DNA of 64,000 nt from Proteus vulgaris (GTDB taxonomy: Bacteria > Pseudomonadota > Gammaproteobacteria > Enterobacterales > Enterobacteriaceae): assembly GCF_023100685.1 (NCBI RefSeq), contig NZ_CP090064.1, forward strand, positions 1,736,001 through 1,800,000. The letters are read 5' to 3'. Below, piece by piece: positions 1 through 11,117 of this stretch. The translations under genes were made by a program, and so were the position numbers. The notes beneath the pieces were generated by a model. It was not told the DNA's origin, searched no databases, and was given only the letters and a program-made list of their open reading frames with translations. Every line of letters starts with the position of its first letter. The first letter of the stretch is position 1.

Positions 1-2716
1 GAGAACGACCTACACGACCACGTAACTGATGTAATTGTGCTAAACCAAAGTGATCGGCACGCTCAATAATAATGGTGTTCGCGCTAGGTATATCAATACC
101 TGTTTCGATGATGGTAGTGCAAAGTAACACATTAAAACGTTGATGGTGGAAATCATTCATCACACGCTCAAGGTCACGTTCACGCATTTGTCCGTGACCA
201 ATTCCAATACGTGCCTCTGGTACGAGTGCAGCTAGTCTTTCACGCGCTTTTTCAATATTTTCAACATCGTTATACAAATAATAAACTTGTCCACCACGTA
301 ATGTTTCACGCAAGATGGCTTCTCGCACCACTAAATCATCATATTCCCGCACAAAGGTTTTCACAGATAAACGGCGTGCAGGTGGCGTTGCGATAATAGA
401 AAGATCACGCATACCACTCATGGCCATATTTAACGTGCGAGGAATAGGCGTTGCTGTCAGTGTTAAAATATCTACATTAGCACGCATGGCTTTAATGCGT
501 TCTTTGTGGCGAACGCCAAAGCGATGCTCCTCATCAACAATGAGTAGCCCTAAATCTTTCCAGTGAATGCTAGGCTGTAGTAATTTGTGTGTACCAATGA
601 CGATATCAACAGTACCTTCAGCCAGTTTTTCTGTAATTTGTTGCTGTTCTTTTGCACTACGAAAACGCGAGATCATCTCAATATTAACGGGCCAATTGGC
701 AAAACGATCGCGGAAATTATCAAAATGCTGCTGAGCCAATAGGGTGGTTGGGACTAAAATTGCAACTTGTTTATTATTGTTAACCGCGAGGAATGCAGCG
801 CGCATTGCCACTTCTGTTTTACCAAAACCAACATCACCACAGACTAATCTATCCATTGAAATAGCTTGGCACATATCACTTAATACGGCATTGATCGCTG
901 TTTCTTGATCGGGGGTAGTTTCAAAAGGAAAGCTTTGTCGGAATGCGTGATACTGCTCTTTATCCATTTTAAAGGCAAAGCCCGTTTTTATTTCACGCTG
1001 GGCATAAACATCTAACAGTTCCGCTGCAACATCACGGACTTTTTCAGCCGCTTTTTGACGAGCTCTTACCCATGCATCGCCCCCCAATTTATGTAAAGGG
1101 GCATTTTCATCAGCACCACCGGAATAACGACTGATTAAATGCAATGATGAAACAGGGACATAAAGCTTGTCATTACCTGCGTAGCTTAACATTAAGTATT
1201 CAGCTTTAACGCCGCCTGCTTCTAAGGTTGTCATACCTTGATAGCGTCCAACACCATGCTGAAGATGAACAACAGGTTGGCCTATGCTTAATTCGGCAAG
1301 GTTACGAATTAAAGTATCGGTATTAATTGCCCGACGATTGTCTTGACGACGACGATTAATTCTTTCGCCTAACATATCGCTTTCACAGATCATGGCTAAT
1401 TGACGATGACTATCAATAAAACCGTGTTCAGCTGCACCAATAATAAAATAGGTTCCTTTTTCTTGGGCATCTGATAACTCAATGATCTGTTTAGGGGCAA
1501 TTTTTATCCGTGATAACAGTTCTTGTACCGTTTCACGTCGGCCTTCGCTCTCAACAGAGAAAATCACACTACCTGAAAATTGTTCTTGGAATCGACGTAG
1601 ATTGTCTAAAGGGGATTTGCTTTGCGCGTTGATCGATAAATCAGGAAGTGGTTGATAACCTAAATTAGTTTGTCCTGCTTTTTCTGGCAATGTTTCTGTT
1701 TTAAGTTGAATTCGTGGCCACTGTTTAAGTTCTTTATTAAATTTATCAACACTGAGCCAAATATCATCAGGAGGAAGCAATGGTCGCATTGGGTCAACAC
1801 GACGACTTTCAAAACGTTGGTTGATGTCTTGCCAGAACTTATCTGCGAAATCTTGTAGATCTTGCGTTACTATCAGCGTGTTTTTGGGAAAATAAGCAAA
1901 TAAGTTAGATAAAGGCTGTTCAAAAAATAGCGATTGCCAATATTCAATCCCAGTAGGCAATATGTGTTTGCTGACTTGCTGATAAATATGTTCAGGATCA
2001 CGTCTTACATCAAAGCGCTCACGCCACTGACTACGAAAGAGCTCAATCGCATTAGCATCTGTAGGAAATTCATGTGCGGGCAATAAATTTATTTGCTCCA
2101 CTTCTATTAATGTTCTTTGGGTATCAACATCAAAAGTACGCAGGCTATCAATTTCATCATCGAAAAAATCAATACGATAAGGAAATTCACTTCCCATAGG
2201 AAATAAGTCAAGCAATGCACCGCGTGTTGCATATTCCCCGTGTTCTAACACTTGCTCTACATGGCGATATCCCGCTTCATCGAGTGTTTTACGTAAATTA
2301 TCACGAGAAAGTACCTCTCCTTTTTGCATTACCAACGCATGACTTGCGAGATAATCCGTAGGGCAAACTTTCTGCATTAACGTATTGACGGGTAAGATTA
2401 AAATTCCCTTGAGAAGTGATGGAATACGGTATAGCGTAGAAAGGCGGTTTGAGATAATTTCTTGGTGAGGCGAAAAACTGTCATAAGGCAGCGTTTCCCA
2501 GTCCGATAATGTCTCTACTGGATAATCACAAAACTGACGGATTTCATCTTGTAAACGTAATGCATTTTGCATGTCACGAGTAACAAGGACGACTAATCCA
2601 GAATGACGTTTGATGATCTCTGCACATTCTAGAGCACAAGCGGCACCAGTCAGTTGACCTAGCTGGCGAGTATCCCCTTGTTTTATAGGAAGTTGATAAC
2701 GATATTCTGAGGACAT
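1..2716 (-). CDS. mfd: Transcription-repair coupling factor Mfd (3' end beyond window)
   Basis: This is an ATP-dependent DNA translocase that removes stalled RNA polymerase from lesions and recruits UvrA. The first 905 codons are present; the family is about 1,150 residues, so the C-terminal UvrA-binding part lies outside the window. The start [10 protein letters not shown] is Mfd-like. Walker [10 protein letters not shown] is near residue 627 and the DEEH box (VDEEHRFGV) lies further on. The last visible residues ([19 protein letters not shown]) are helicase motif VI. It is transcribed divergently from lolC, with a 193-base shared intergenic region. Confidence 0.97.
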   Translation of the reverse strand, partial: MSSEYRYQLPIKQGDTRQLGQLTGAACALECAEIIKRHSGLVVLVTRDMQNALRLQDEIRQFCDYPVETLSDWETLPYDSFSPHQEIISNRLSTLYRIPSLLKGILILPVNTLMQKVCPTDYLASHALVMQKGEVLSRDNLRKTLDEAGYRHVEQVLEHGEYATRGALLDLFPMGSEFPYRIDFFDDEIDSLRTFDVDTQRTLIEVEQINLLPAHEFPTDANAIELFRSQWRERFDVRRDPEHIYQQVSKHILPTGIEYWQSLFFEQPLSNLFAYFPKNTLIVTQDLQDFADKFWQDINQRFESRRVDPMRPLLPPDDIWLSVDKFNKELKQWPRIQLKTETLPEKAGQTNLGYQPLPDLSINAQSKSPLDNLRRFQEQFSGSVIFSVESEGRRETVQELLSRIKIAPKQIIELSDAQEKGTYFIIGAAEHGFIDSHRQLAMICESDMLGERINRRRQDNRRAINTDTLIRNLAELSIGQPVVHLQHGVGRYQGMTTLEAGGVKAEYLMLSYAGNDKLYVPVSSLHLISRYSGGADENAPLHKLGGDAWVRARQKAAEKVRDVAAELLDVYAQREIKTGFAFKMDKEQYHAFRQSFPFETTPDQETAINAVLSDMCQAISMDRLVCGDVGFGKTEVAMRAAFLAVNNNKQVAILVPTTLLAQQHFDNFRDRFANWPVNIEMISRFRSAKEQQQITEKLAEGTVDIVIGTHKLLQPSIHWKDLGLLIVDEEHRFGVRHKERIKAMRANVDILTLTATPIPRTLNMAMSGMRDLSIIATPPARRLSVKTFVREYDDLVVREAILRETLRGGQVYYLYNDVENIEKARERLAALVPEARIGIGHGQMRERDLERVMNDFHHQRFNVLLCTTIIETGIDIPSANTIIIERADHFGLAQLHQLRGRVGRS

Positions 2717-2909
2717 AAGCGTGTAATGTGAACTCTTTGTTGTAGTTAACTCCCAACACATCTTCAGCGTACTCGCTAAAGCTTAAACTGGCGGGCAGGT
2801 TAAGATAAAAGAAAAACCACAGTTTGGGAATAGAGTGGTTCCATTCAGTAAGACTACCCTTTATTATCCCTGAACACTTCGCATTAGCAACAGGAACAGC
2901 ACAGATTTC

Positions 2910-4112
2910 ATGTACAATTCTGTCTCATTTTATATAGGGCTCCGTTATATGCGGGGTCGCGCGGTCGATAAGTTCGGCCGCTTCGTCTCATGGCTATCCG
3001 CTTTAGGGATCATGTTAGGTGTAGCAGCGCTTATCACAGTGACTTCTGTCATGAATGGCTTTGAGCGTTCATTGCAAGAAAGTATTCTTGCTTATCTTCC
3101 TCAAGCCATAGTGACATCACCTAACGGACAATTACCCCGACAATCAAATATAGCCGAAAATCTACTGACGCGAGAAGGTATCATAAACGTTGTCCCTTTA
3201 GTAGAAGGTGATGTTGTTTTGCAAAGTAAAGACAATATCAGCGTTGGTGTCATGTTAGGGATTGAAAAAGCACAAGATGAACCTTTAACAAAACATATTC
3301 GTTATGGTGATTTCTCTATGCTTAAATCGGGTGAGTATGGCGTGATCTTAGGAAGTGGCTTGGCTAAACAACTGAAAGCAAAAGAAGGGGATAAAATCCG
3401 TCTGATTGTGCCAAGTGTTAGTCAACTCACTCCAATGGGAAGATTACCCAGCCAACGATTATTTACTGTTAAAGGCATTTTCCAAAGTGGTGGAGATGCT
3501 GACGCCTCTCAAATCTTAGTTAATCAACAAGATGCAGCACGTTTAATGCGTTATCAGCCGGGTAATATTACAGGATGGCGTCTTTTCTTTTCTGATCCTC
3601 TCAATATTGAAAAATACAGTGCTAAACCTTTAGCTGAAAATTTAAGCTGGAAAGATTGGCGCGAACGTAAAGGTGAATTTTTCCAGGCAGTTAAAATGGA
3701 AAAAAATATGATGGGATTATTATTAAGCTTAATTATTGCTGTGGCTGCTTTTAATATTATTACCTCACTTTCTTTATTAGTTATGGAAAAACAAGGAGAA
3801 GTGGCTATTTTGCAAACCATGGGCTTAAAACGTTCTCAGATTATGTCCATTTTTATGTTGCAAGGTGCTGGTGCAGGTATGTTAGGTGCTGTTGCTGGTG
3901 GTCTTTTGGGAGCATTACTCTCTAGCCAATTAAATACTATTATGCCGGCGGTAGGACTTATTCCACAAGGTGTTGAATTGCCTGCAACGCTTGAGTGGGG
4001 CCGTGTATTTATGATTGGCTTTGCTGCCATTATAATTTCCCTTTTATCTACTTTATACCCGTCTTGGCGGGCCGCGACTATTCAGCCAGCAGAGGCGCTA
4101 CGTTATGAGTAA
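2910..4112 (+). CDS. lolC: Lipoprotein-releasing ABC transporter permease LolC
   Basis: This is one of the two inner-membrane permeases of the LolCDE complex, which extracts outer-membrane lipoproteins and passes them to LolA. The 400-residue length is normal. An N-terminal membrane segment (about residues 25-47) carries the MNGFE motif. A large periplasmic domain follows, then three C-terminal segments (about 268-290, 313-340 and 361-383) of the FtsX/MacB type. The C-terminus [16 protein letters not shown] is typical. It overlaps lolD by 8 bases in a lolC-lolD-lolE operon. Confidence 0.97.
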   Translation: MYNSVSFYIGLRYMRGRAVDKFGRFVSWLSALGIMLGVAALITVTSVMNGFERSLQESILAYLPQAIVTSPNGQLPRQSNIAENLLTREGIINVVPLVEGDVVLQSKDNISVGVMLGIEKAQDEPLTKHIRYGDFSMLKSGEYGVILGSGLAKQLKAKEGDKIRLIVPSVSQLTPMGRLPSQRLFTVKGIFQSGGDADASQILVNQQDAARLMRYQPGNITGWRLFFSDPLNIEKYSAKPLAENLSWKDWRERKGEFFQAVKMEKNMMGLLLSLIIAVAAFNIITSLSLLVMEKQGEVAILQTMGLKRSQIMSIFMLQGAGAGMLGAVAGGLLGALLSSQLNTIMPAVGLIPQGVELPATLEWGRVFMIGFAAIIISLLSTLYPSWRAATIQPAEALRYE

Positions 4113-4863
4113 TTCTTCGATTAATAAACAGCCAATGGCATCAGAAAAAAATATGCAAATTGACAAAAATTGTTTATTGGATTGTCACGCCCTGTGTAAA
4201 CAATACCAAGACGGTACAATTTCAACCCAAGTGCTGAAATCGGTTTCATTTAAAATGGAAAAAGGTGATTTTTTAGCGATTGTGGGGAGTTCTGGTTCAG
4301 GTAAAAGTACCTTATTACATTTATTAGGTGGCTTAGATTCACCGACATCAGGTGAAGTCTTCTTTGAAGGGCAATCACTTAATACATTATCTTCTTCAGA
4401 AAAAGCCGATCTACGTAATACACAACTGGGTTTCATTTATCAATTCCATCATTTATTACCGGATTTTACTGCACTTGAAAATGTGGCAATGCCATTAATG
4501 ATTGGTGGAGTTAGTGTTGTAAAGGCGAAAGAGAAAGCGATGTCTTTACTTGAAGCGGTTGGCTTAAAAGAGCGTGCTCATCATCGACCTTCAGAGCTTT
4601 CAGGTGGTGAAAGACAACGTGTTGCGATTGCAAGAGCATTGGTTAACGATCCTGCATTAGTACTTGCGGATGAGCCAACAGGTAATCTTGATCAGAAAAA
4701 TGCCGAAGGTATTTTCGAGTTATTGATAAAATTAAATAAAGAGAAGCAAACGGCTTTTCTAGTGGTGACGCATGATTTATCACTGGCGGCTCGTTTTCAG
4801 CGTCAACTTGAAATGAAAGATGGTCAATTACAGCCACAAAACATGATTTCAGGAGTGAAATAA
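4105..4863 (+). CDS. lolD: Lipoprotein-releasing system ATPase LolD
   Basis: This is the cytoplasmic ATPase of LolCDE. Walker [10 protein letters not shown] spans residues 61-69, the ABC signature is [15 protein letters not shown] and Walker B runs into [10 protein letters not shown]. With the first ATG the protein is 252 residues, about 19 longer than E. coli LolD. An internal Met17 (base 4153) would give the usual length but has no clear Shine-Dalgarno, whereas the first ATG overlaps the lolC end and follows GAGG. The start is therefore slightly uncertain. Confidence 0.96.
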   Translation: MSNSSINKQPMASEKNMQIDKNCLLDCHALCKQYQDGTISTQVLKSVSFKMEKGDFLAIVGSSGSGKSTLLHLLGGLDSPTSGEVFFEGQSLNTLSSSEKADLRNTQLGFIYQFHHLLPDFTALENVAMPLMIGGVSVVKAKEKAMSLLEAVGLKERAHHRPSELSGGERQRVAIARALVNDPALVLADEPTGNLDQKNAEGIFELLIKLNKEKQTAFLVVTHDLSLAARFQRQLEMKDGQLQPQNMISGVK

Positions 4864-6110
4864 TGGCGCAATTGCCACTTGCATTAGTGACAGCTTTACG
4901 TTTTTCAAGAGGGCGAAAACGTGCGGGAATGGTTTCATTAATCTCGGTTATTTCAACACTGGGTATTATGCTTGGGGTTGCTGTTTTAATTATCGGTTTA
5001 AGTGCTATGAATGGATTTGAACGCGAATTAAAAAACCGTATTTTATCTGTCGTTCCTCATGGTCAAATTTATTCAGTTGAACAGCCATTTGTACAATGGC
5101 AATCGGCATTACCTCGGATTGAAAAAACACCAGGGGTTGTCGCGGCTGCGCCGTATATCTTATTAACAGGGTTGTTAGAGAAAGGTACTGAACTAAAAGC
5201 AGTGCAAGTTATGGGCGTATCTCCTGAAAAACAAGGTGATATCAGCTTATTACCTCGCTATGTACAAAATAATGCATGGCAAGATTTTCGGGCGGGTAAG
5301 CAACAAATTATTATTGGGCAAGGTGTTGCAGACGCATTAAAAATTAAACAAGGTGATTGGCTAACGGTATTAATTCCGAATAATGATGATCCAACTAAGC
5401 TATTACAGCCTAAACGTATTCGCCTACAAGTCAGTGGCATATTTAAATTGAGTGGAATGCTTGATCACCAATTAGCATTAATTCCTCTAGCAGATGCTCA
5501 ACAATATATGGATTACGGCCAAGGTATTACAGGGATTGAAGTGAAAACGGTTGATCCGTTTTTGGCTAATGAAATTATTCATAATGCAGGTTTAAATAGT
5601 GAAGAGTATGTTTATGCTAAAAGCTGGATAAGTGATTATGGCTATATGTATAGCGATATTCAAATGATCCGTAGCATTATGTATTTATCCATGATCTTAG
5701 TGATTGGTGTGGCTTGTTTTAATATTGTTTCAACACTGATTATGGCGGTAAGAGATAAAAGCAGTGATATTGCTATTTTACGTACGCTCGGCGCACGTGA
5801 TAGCCATATTCGTAATATCTTTTTATGGTACGGCTTATTATCAGGCATGATTGGCTGTATTGCAGGTGTTATTTTTGGTGTATTAGTGGCTTATAATTTG
5901 ACACCTTTAGTATCTGTTATTGAATCATTAACAGGGCATAGTGTACTTTCTGGTGATGTTTATTTTGTCGATTTTCTCCCTTCAGAAGTGCATTTGATTG
6001 ATGTGTTTTCTGTATTTATCACCACTGTGATCTTAAGCCTGATAGCAAGTTGGTATCCTGCTCGTCGAGCCACTAAACTAGATCCTGCAAGAATTTTAAG
6101 TGGACAATAA
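4863..6110 (+). CDS. lolE: Lipoprotein-releasing ABC transporter permease LolE
   Basis: This is the second LolCDE permease and a paralogue of lolC (415 residues, same FtsX-like layout). The N-terminal membrane segment is followed by the conserved MNGFE motif. The periplasmic domain occupies about residues 50-265 and three C-terminal membrane segments end in [20 protein letters not shown]. Its ATG overlaps the lolD stop (TAATG), indicating translational coupling. In E. coli nagK lies between lolE and cobB; here only 84 bases separate them and nagK is absent. Confidence 0.97.
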   Translation: MAQLPLALVTALRFSRGRKRAGMVSLISVISTLGIMLGVAVLIIGLSAMNGFERELKNRILSVVPHGQIYSVEQPFVQWQSALPRIEKTPGVVAAAPYILLTGLLEKGTELKAVQVMGVSPEKQGDISLLPRYVQNNAWQDFRAGKQQIIIGQGVADALKIKQGDWLTVLIPNNDDPTKLLQPKRIRLQVSGIFKLSGMLDHQLALIPLADAQQYMDYGQGITGIEVKTVDPFLANEIIHNAGLNSEEYVYAKSWISDYGYMYSDIQMIRSIMYLSMILVIGVACFNIVSTLIMAVRDKSSDIAILRTLGARDSHIRNIFLWYGLLSGMIGCIAGVIFGVLVAYNLTPLVSVIESLTGHSVLSGDVYFVDFLPSEVHLIDVFSVFITTVILSLIASWYPARRATKLDPARILSGQ

Positions 6111-6194
6111 GTTTATTGACATACAAAGAAGAAAAAACGCTTAAAATAGTGACGCTAGAAACGCGATATTTAAACTTGAAAACCAAGGATTGTA

Positions 6195-7052
6195 ATGATG
6201 AAACTTAAACTTCGTCATCGTCGGCTTAGGAAGTTTCGTAAGATCAAAAGTTTACGCAGACAACATTCACGTTGTCGTTATTTTCATCTCACCCATAAAA
6301 CGGAACATGAAATGAATTTACCCAAAGTTGTCGTATTAACAGGGGCTGGCATTTCTGCTGAATCAGGAATTAAAACATTTCGTTCAGAAGATGGATTGTG
6401 GGAAGAACATCGTGTTGAAGATGTTGCTACACCTGAAGGTTATCAACGCAACCCACAATTGGTTCAGCAGTTTTATAATGAACGCCGTCGTCAATTGCAA
6501 CAACCTACCATTCAGCCGAATGAAGCGCATTATGCACTAGCGAAACTTGAGCAACGTTTAGGTAAAGATAACTTCCTTCTTGTAACGCAAAATATTGATA
6601 ATTTACATGAAAAAGCGGGGAGTCAGCATGTTTTACATATGCATGGTGAATTATTAAAAGTACGTTGCCCACAATCCCGCCAAGTTTTTGAATGGAAAGG
6701 TGATTTAGAAACAACAGATCACTGCCATTGTTGCCAATTTCCATCACCACTACGTCCGCATATTGTCTGGTTTGGTGAAATGCCTATTGGCATGGATGAA
6801 ATTTATCGAGCGTTGGCTGAGGCTGATATTTTTATCTCTATTGGTACTTCTGGTAATGTCTATCCTGCGGCGGGTTTTGTTCATGAAGCTAGGCTAACAG
6901 GTGCTCACACTGTTGAGCTAAATCTTGAGCCAAGTTTGGTTGAAAGCCAGTTTGAAGAAAAACATTATGGGCCAGCAAGTCAGGTTGTTGATGAATATGT
7001 TCATAAATTGTTTGAATTAATTAATGATCCTAAAGCTGATTTGACGCAATAA
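6195..7052 (+). CDS. cobB: NAD-dependent protein deacylase CobB (sirtuin)
   Basis: This sirtuin removes acetyl and succinyl groups from lysines using NAD+. The NAD-binding motif [14 protein letters not shown], the [12 protein letters not shown] block and the catalytic His in [12 protein letters not shown] are all visible. A cysteine-rich zinc site (DHCHCCQF) follows. The basic 40-residue N-terminal extension matches the long form of E. coli CobB. An internal Met40 ([11 protein letters not shown]) could give the short isoform, as known for E. coli. It reads in the same direction as lolCDE but is probably a separate unit. Confidence 0.95.
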   Translation: MMKLKLRHRRLRKFRKIKSLRRQHSRCRYFHLTHKTEHEMNLPKVVVLTGAGISAESGIKTFRSEDGLWEEHRVEDVATPEGYQRNPQLVQQFYNERRRQLQQPTIQPNEAHYALAKLEQRLGKDNFLLVTQNIDNLHEKAGSQHVLHMHGELLKVRCPQSRQVFEWKGDLETTDHCHCCQFPSPLRPHIVWFGEMPIGMDEIYRALAEADIFISIGTSGNVYPAAGFVHEARLTGAHTVELNLEPSLVESQFEEKHYGPASQVVDEYVHKLFELINDPKADLTQ

Positions 7053-7104
7053 TTATTTTATAGAGTTCCCTATTATTGTTATTAGAGAGATCTTAGGGGG
7101 CAAA

Positions 7105-8349
7105 ATGGATAAATTATTAGAACGTTTTTTTGAATATATTAATTTTGATACACAATCAAAACCATCTTCAAAAATGTCACCAAGCAGTGATGGTCAGCTA
7201 AAACTAGCTAAGGCATTGGCACAAGAATTAAAAAAACTGGGTTTTGCTGATGTAACACTCAGTGACAAAGGATGTGTAATGGCAAGTTTGCCATCCAATG
7301 TCTCTTGGCCGGTGCCTGTAATTGGTTTTATTTCGCATCTTGATACAGCGCCGGATTTTTCTGGTAAGCATGTAAAACCACAAGTGCTTGAAGATTATCG
7401 TGGCGGTGATATTGCATTGGGTATTGGTGATGAAGTGTTATCACCGGTTATGTTTCCAATCTTACACTCCATGATTGGTAAAACATTAATCACCACAGAC
7501 GGTAAAACCTTATTAGGTGCTGATGATAAAGCAGGTATTGCTGAAATTATTACTGCCATGGTGCGTTTAAAAGAAACAAATAGGCCTCATGGTGATATTC
7601 GTATTGCGTTCACACCTGACGAAGAAATAGGTCGTGGTGCGCATTATGTCGATTTAAATGCATTCGGTGCAAGTTGGGCTTATACCGTCGATGGTGGTGG
7701 TGTTGGTGAATTGGAATATGAAAACTTCAACGCCGCATCAGTGAATATCAAAATTGTTGGTAACAATGTTCACCCTGGTAGTGCAAAAGGGGTGATGGTA
7801 AACGCATTAGGATTAGCAACACGCATTCATCAAGAATTACCTATTGATGAAACACCAGAAAATACCGACGGTTATGAAGGTTTCTACCATCTGCAAAGTA
7901 TTAAAGGTACGGTAGAAAGGGCGGAAATGCATTATATTATCCGTGATTTTAATCGTAACTTATTTGAAAAACGCAAACAGAATATGATTGCGATTGCAGA
8001 AAAAGTAGGTAAAGGCTTACATCCAGATTGCTATATTGAGCTGACTATTGATGATAGTTATTACAATATGCATGATAAAGTTGTTCAATTCCCACACATC
8101 ATTGAAATAGCAAAACAAGCAATGATTGATTGTGATATTGAGCCTAACATCAAACCTATTCGTGGTGGCACAGATGGTGCTCAGCTTTCTTATCGTGGAT
8201 TACCTTGCCCTAATATTTTTACTGGCGGTTATAATTTCCATGGTAAGCATGAATTTATCTCTTTAGAAGGAATGGAGGCTGCGGTGAGTGTGATCATGCG
8301 TATAGCTGAAATTACGGCTGAAAGAGAAAAGGCTAAAGTGATTAATTAA
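7105..8349 (+). CDS. pepT: Peptidase T (aminotripeptidase)
   Basis: This zinc M20-family tripeptidase removes N-terminal residues from tripeptides in the cytoplasm. The 414-residue length is close to E. coli PepT. Metal ligands are visible in [22 protein letters not shown] (bridging Asp), [10 protein letters not shown] (catalytic and ligand Glu), VDGGGVGE and the C-terminal KHEFI. A Shine-Dalgarno (AGGGGG) precedes the ATG. A strong hairpin terminator follows at 8369-8400. In E. coli pepT is FNR-regulated; no clear FNR box was identified here. Confidence 0.96.
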   Translation: MDKLLERFFEYINFDTQSKPSSKMSPSSDGQLKLAKALAQELKKLGFADVTLSDKGCVMASLPSNVSWPVPVIGFISHLDTAPDFSGKHVKPQVLEDYRGGDIALGIGDEVLSPVMFPILHSMIGKTLITTDGKTLLGADDKAGIAEIITAMVRLKETNRPHGDIRIAFTPDEEIGRGAHYVDLNAFGASWAYTVDGGGVGELEYENFNAASVNIKIVGNNVHPGSAKGVMVNALGLATRIHQELPIDETPENTDGYEGFYHLQSIKGTVERAEMHYIIRDFNRNLFEKRKQNMIAIAEKVGKGLHPDCYIELTIDDSYYNMHDKVVQFPHIIEIAKQAMIDCDIEPNIKPIRGGTDGAQLSYRGLPCPNIFTGGYNFHGKHEFISLEGMEAAVSVIMRIAEITAEREKAKVIN

Positions 8350-8368
8350 TCATGTATTGAGTGTATAA

Positions 8369-8400
8369 AATAATAGCCGATATGTCGGCTATTATTTTTT
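8369..8400. terminator. Terminator downstream of pepT
   Basis: The stem AATAGCCGA / TCGGCTATT with a short loop is followed by a T-run on the plus strand. The A-rich left flank suggests it may also serve the convergent VWA gene. Confidence 0.85.
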
Positions 8401-8437
8401 AGTTATATATCTTAGTTATATTGTTAACTTAGATGAC

Positions 8438-9148
8438 TTATTTACGCTCGTTATAATCTTGCTCAACAGAAGATTTCCAATCTTCATTTAATTCTTTACC
8501 TTCAATCTTAGACTGAACGGCTTTATTAACCGATTCATAGGCATTTCCATAGCCTTTGGCATCTTGAATATATTGAGTTGAGTTAGATGATTTAATACCA
8601 ATACTTTCCGCTGCACTTATCGCATCAAAATTGGCACCTAGAAAGATAAACTCCCAGCCTTTCTCTTTTTCTGCTGAAGTAATTAATGATTTCACTTTTT
8701 CTAGCGAATATTCACGGCTACTATTTTCTTCGCCATCAGTGATGATCACCATCATGACATTTTTATAAGGTGAATTTGGTTTATTTCCTTCAGTGATTGC
8801 ATTTCCCACCGCATCTAGCAATGCGGTATTACCTGATGCAAAATAATCATTAGCAGTTAAATCATTTATCTTATTAATATCAATGCGGTTATGTAATTTT
8901 TTAGCCTTACTATCAAATAAAATTGTGCTGATATAGACTTTTTCTGGGCGATTTTTATTTTCAGCTAAAATGGTATTGAATCCACCAATAGTATCTTTTT
9001 CATATCCTTGCATTGAACCACTTTTATCTAATACAAAAATGATATCCGTTTGTGCAGGTGGTGCTTTCTCCTTGGTTATTTCTACTGTTTTTGCAAATAC
9101 CATGGACGGTAAAATAAACGCAGCAATTAAAATAATAAACTTTTTCAT
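8438..9148 (-). CDS. Secreted von Willebrand factor A domain protein
   Basis: The protein has a signal peptide (MKKFIILIAAFILPSMVFA) followed by a VWA domain. The MIDAS metal site is visible as VLDKSGSM, then the Thr-containing NTALLDA and ITDGEENSS. The start is placed at the internal ATG at 9148, which begins a canonical signal peptide; an in-frame ATG at 9160 would add four residues. VWA proteins bind protein partners through Mg2+, and the partner is unknown here. It is a single gene inserted between pepT and roxA, where E. coli has other genes. Confidence 0.85.
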   Translation of the reverse strand: MKKFIILIAAFILPSMVFAKTVEITKEKAPPAQTDIIFVLDKSGSMQGYEKDTIGGFNTILAENKNRPEKVYISTILFDSKAKKLHNRIDINKINDLTANDYFASGNTALLDAVGNAITEGNKPNSPYKNVMMVIITDGEENSSREYSLEKVKSLITSAEKEKGWEFIFLGANFDAISAAESIGIKSSNSTQYIQDAKGYGNAYESVNKAVQSKIEGKELNEDWKSSVEQDYNERK

Positions 9149-9433
9149 AGACGACTCCATTGTCGAAAAAAGAAGTAAGGTAGTAAAAATCTAATTTTAT
9201 CTTAGGAGGAATTGATAAAATAAAATAGGAGAAATGACTGAAAAATAGACATTACATTAATGAGTAAACGTACTTAATTAAAAATAGAATGATTTTGTAA
9301 TGATGGGCTTACATATTATTTAATATTAAACTTTTAATATAGGCTTAATATTAATAACTCTTTGATAAATTGATTTTATTGAATATCTCTTATAATCACA
9401 GTGTGATGAATAAATATAATATAAGGATATTGA

Positions 9434-9712
9434 ATGGAAACCATAACAGGAGAATTATTAAAACCGGTAATAGAAGAGAAGTTAATTTCTCATAAAAAGC
9501 AAGTAATTAAAAAAGCTGATCGACAGTCATTTATTATTATTTCTAGTTATTTTCTGATAACTTATTTAATCTCATTTTCTCTTTATGCAACAAATAGTAA
9601 GCATACGTTATTACTTTTTTTCTTACAGAGTACATTTTTTGTTGTTATTCCTTTTCTCTTTCGTAATACAAGAGTACTTTTAAAAGAATCGATAAATTAT
9701 TTAATTCGTTAA
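9434..9712 (+). CDS. Small two-helix membrane protein, unknown
   Basis: This 92-residue protein has a charged N-terminus (about residues 1-32) and two hydrophobic segments (about 33-52 and 58-77), ending in a basic tail. An AAGGAT Shine-Dalgarno lies just before the ATG (base 9434). I do not recognise the family. It stands alone between the VWA gene (divergent) and roxA (convergent). Its AT-rich base use is like the flanking DNA. Confidence 0.6.
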   Translation: METITGELLKPVIEEKLISHKKQVIKKADRQSFIIISSYFLITYLISFSLYATNSKHTLLLFFLQSTFFVVIPFLFRNTRVLLKESINYLIR

Positions 9713-9751
9713 ATTTTATAAGAAGTGATATTTTAAAGTATTTAATAATAA

Positions 9752-9784
9752 AAAAGCCCTGTAATTAATATCTCAGGGCTTTAT
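9752..9784. terminator. Bidirectional terminator between the small membrane gene and roxA
   Basis: The stem AAAGCCCTG / CAGGGCTTT encloses a 12-base loop, with A-rich and T-rich flanks on both sides, between two convergent genes. Confidence 0.85.
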
Positions 9785-9810
9785 AACTTATTATTGAAAA
9801 TTAGTGATAA

Positions 9811-10932
9811 TTAATCTTCAAAATACCAATAACCTTGATTAACTAGCTGAGTTAATAAACGCACAAATTTTGGATCAGCTAATGCATCGCCCAAGTGTTG
9901 TTTATCAATATAATCATATTGGCAAAGTGCATCCACCGCTTCTATATGATCAGTATCCATCAATTGGCCATTTACAAAACAGTTATCGCCAACACGTAAC
10001 GCACGAATACCATTTAAACGATGAAGTTGCTCACCTTGTTGCAGTAAATCATGAATTTCTGCATTTTCATATAAAGGCTCTGGAACTGCGAGATCAAGTT
10101 CATGGCGAGATTGAGAAATAAATTCACCAAACCAATGACGAAATACTTCTGGTTGAGCAAGTAAATCTTCCATCATGTCATGAAGTTTATTTAACTCTTG
10201 ATGTTGCACTAATGCTGGGTTTTCACGCGGTGTTAGATCTGGATCGCTATAACGATAGCTGCCTAAATCATTAGCTAACACATAGTCAGCGAAACCACTG
10301 AAAAGTTCACGCGCATTAGGTGCTCTGAAACCAACAGAGTAGTTTAGCGATTCTTCAATCGCATAGCCTTCATGTGGGAATCCAGGTGGGATATAAAGAA
10401 TATCACCCGGTTCTAATTCTTCATCAATAATTGCTTCAAAAGGATCAACTTGCAGCAGATCAGGATGAGGGCAATGTTGTTTCATTGGGATTTTTTCACC
10501 CACACGCCAGCGACGACGACCTTGTCCTTGAATAATAAAGACATCATATTGATCGAGATGCGGACCTACACCACCACCGGGAACAGAATAAGAGATCATT
10601 AAATCATCAATGCGCCAATCGGGTAATACACGAAAAGGCTTCATTAATGCCGCACTAGGAAAATGCCAGTGATCGACGGCTTGTACAAGTAAAGACCAAT
10701 CTTTATCACCAAGTCCTTCAAAGTGCTCAAAAGGCCCATGTTTGACTCCCCATTGTCCGTCTTGACAGCTAACAAGACGGCTATCTACTTCATCTTCCAT
10801 TGCAAGACCAGCAAGTTCGTCAGGAGATAAAGGATCAACAAAACGTGAGAAGCCGTTTTTAATTAATAAAGGGCGTTTTTGCCAATGGCTTTCGAGGAAT
10901 GATTGCCAATCTAAATTAAGTTTATAGTCCAT
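9811..10932 (-). CDS. roxA: 50S ribosomal protein L16 arginine hydroxylase RoxA
   Basis: This JmjC-type Fe(II)/2-oxoglutarate oxygenase hydroxylates an arginine of ribosomal protein L16 (formerly YcfD). The 373-residue length is normal. The iron ligands H125 and D127 are in GPHLDQYD, and the distal His is in PPGFPHEGYAIEES. The C-terminal winged-helix-like part is present. It lies downstream of phoQ on the same strand, as in E. coli, but is separated from it by 185 bases, so it probably has its own promoter. Confidence 0.95.
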   Translation of the reverse strand: MDYKLNLDWQSFLESHWQKRPLLIKNGFSRFVDPLSPDELAGLAMEDEVDSRLVSCQDGQWGVKHGPFEHFEGLGDKDWSLLVQAVDHWHFPSAALMKPFRVLPDWRIDDLMISYSVPGGGVGPHLDQYDVFIIQGQGRRRWRVGEKIPMKQHCPHPDLLQVDPFEAIIDEELEPGDILYIPPGFPHEGYAIEESLNYSVGFRAPNARELFSGFADYVLANDLGSYRYSDPDLTPRENPALVQHQELNKLHDMMEDLLAQPEVFRHWFGEFISQSRHELDLAVPEPLYENAEIHDLLQQGEQLHRLNGIRALRVGDNCFVNGQLMDTDHIEAVDALCQYDYIDKQHLGDALADPKFVRLLTQLVNQGYWYFED

Positions 10933-11117
10933 TGTGTATAACCTGAATTCGGGAAGCCTGAAGTCATAGTATAATGAATTCTAACTTCCTGCTAAACATT
11001 CCTTTGAGCAATGTGAGTAATAGCGAGTAACGCTGTAATAACTGCATAGATATCATACATAATGCAGTATACAGAGTGGAGGGAAGTTTGATAAAAAACA
11101 TTTTTTATCAAGAGAGG